Shown in pieces: positions 42,102 to 42,307 of a DNA stretch of 42,307 nt. Positions within the stretch are counted from its first letter, which is position 1. Each line of letters begins with the position of its first letter. Location: positions 73,846 to 116,152 of the forward strand of contig CANJXF010000005.1 in the NCBI GenBank assembly GCA_947478865.1. Direction: 5' to 3'. The notes under the pieces were generated by a model that saw only the letters and a program-made list of their open reading frames with translations, was not told the DNA's origin and ran no database searches. Origin of the DNA: Verrucomicrobiales bacterium. Lineage in GTDB: Bacteria > Verrucomicrobiota > Verrucomicrobiia > Limisphaerales > CANJXF01. The translations under genes and the position numbers were made by a program.

Positions 42102-42307
42102 TTACGAACCCGGCTTGCGTCGGATCCGCACAAAGGCGTTGGAGTTTTTCAAGAATTCGAAATCGGTCTGGACCTCTTCAAAAATGAAATCAGCGAAGTC
42201 GGGATCGTTTTTCAATTCCGCAAAAATGCGCGAGCGCTCGGCTTTGAAATTGACGAGCGGATAAAGCCGCGCTTCGCCGGAAGTGATGCGCATGATTTCC
42301 AAGAGCG
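42102..42307 (-). CDS. C-terminal end of an unidentified gene, truncated by window edge
   Basis: The minus strand is open from the window edge to a TAA at 42104-42102, so 68 C-terminal codons are visible. The sequence (ITSGEARLYPLVNFKAERSR, IFAELKNDPDFADFIFEEV, FLKNSNAFVRIRRKPGS) is soluble, with mixed charge and a basic end. An internal TTG or ATG could start a short protein, but the frame continues beyond the edge without a stop, so a longer gene is more likely. I do not recognise the family. It converges with the lipoate ligase gene five bases away. Confidence 0.5.
   Translation of the reverse strand, partial: LLEIMRITSGEARLYPLVNFKAERSRIFAELKNDPDFADFIFEEVQTDFEFLKNSNAFVRIRRKPGS

Overview
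The window looks like chromosome from a moderately GC-rich Gram-negative bacterium, most probably Verrucomicrobiota (Pedosphaera/Limisphaerales-like). This is inferred from the mix of families: a Gld-type ABC exporter with DUF4340, an IF-3 with a long charged C-terminal tail, DUF2851 and DUF1015 proteins, a PEP-CTERM protein, YDG-repeat secreted protein, and weak Shine-Dalgarno use. Nothing in the window fixes the species. I see no rRNA, tRNA, insertion sequence, phage gene or CRISPR array; the gene order reads as ordinary dense chromosome with small operons.

Layout. 1-7774 (minus) is a tightly packed five-gene operon: ABC ATPase, ABC permease, GldG-like auxiliary protein, DUF4340 protein, and a very large AsmA-like membrane protein that runs off the left edge. 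An HtrA-type protease (7827-9197, minus) lies just upstream. 9302-13986 holds DUF2851, infC (minus, non-ATG start, structured leader), DUF1015 and a cation diffusion facilitator. 14029-17393 is a sugar-linked stretch: AraD1/GguC-like protein, a YlbF-family protein with a Cys tail, xylulokinase and SlyX. 17447-20424 holds thiH and thiS, separated by a pseudopilin-like protein, a probably decayed small ORF and a Tat-exported metallophosphoesterase.

20504-25231 is mostly envelope: an Ig-MscS channel, a half-size TauE protein (minus), a Cys-rich putative Fe-S protein, a lipoprotein and a PBP4-type DD-peptidase. 25254-30724 (minus) is a nagZ-like GH3 gene followed by a 1452-residue bifunctional glycogen-debranching-type enzyme. 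30842-32674 is a secreted dienelactone hydrolase facing malate dehydrogenase. A 477-base gene-free stretch follows, then two exported surface proteins (YDG repeats; P-domain with PEP-CTERM). 36404-42307 holds a site-2 protease relative, a Mut7-C RNase-like protein, an MFS carrier with a large soluble insert, a transglutaminase-like protein, endonuclease III, a lipoate ligase-like protein and the end of an unidentified gene.

The best candidates for something not yet described are the AsmA-like protein coupled to the Gld-type exporter, the infC leader (TTG start, two abutting hairpins, TATAGT box), the MFS protein with an insert of about 200 residues, the stand-alone Cys-rich protein at 22535-23146, and a small intergenic repeat present in two inverted copies. 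No gene cluster here is obviously a new defence or biosynthetic system.
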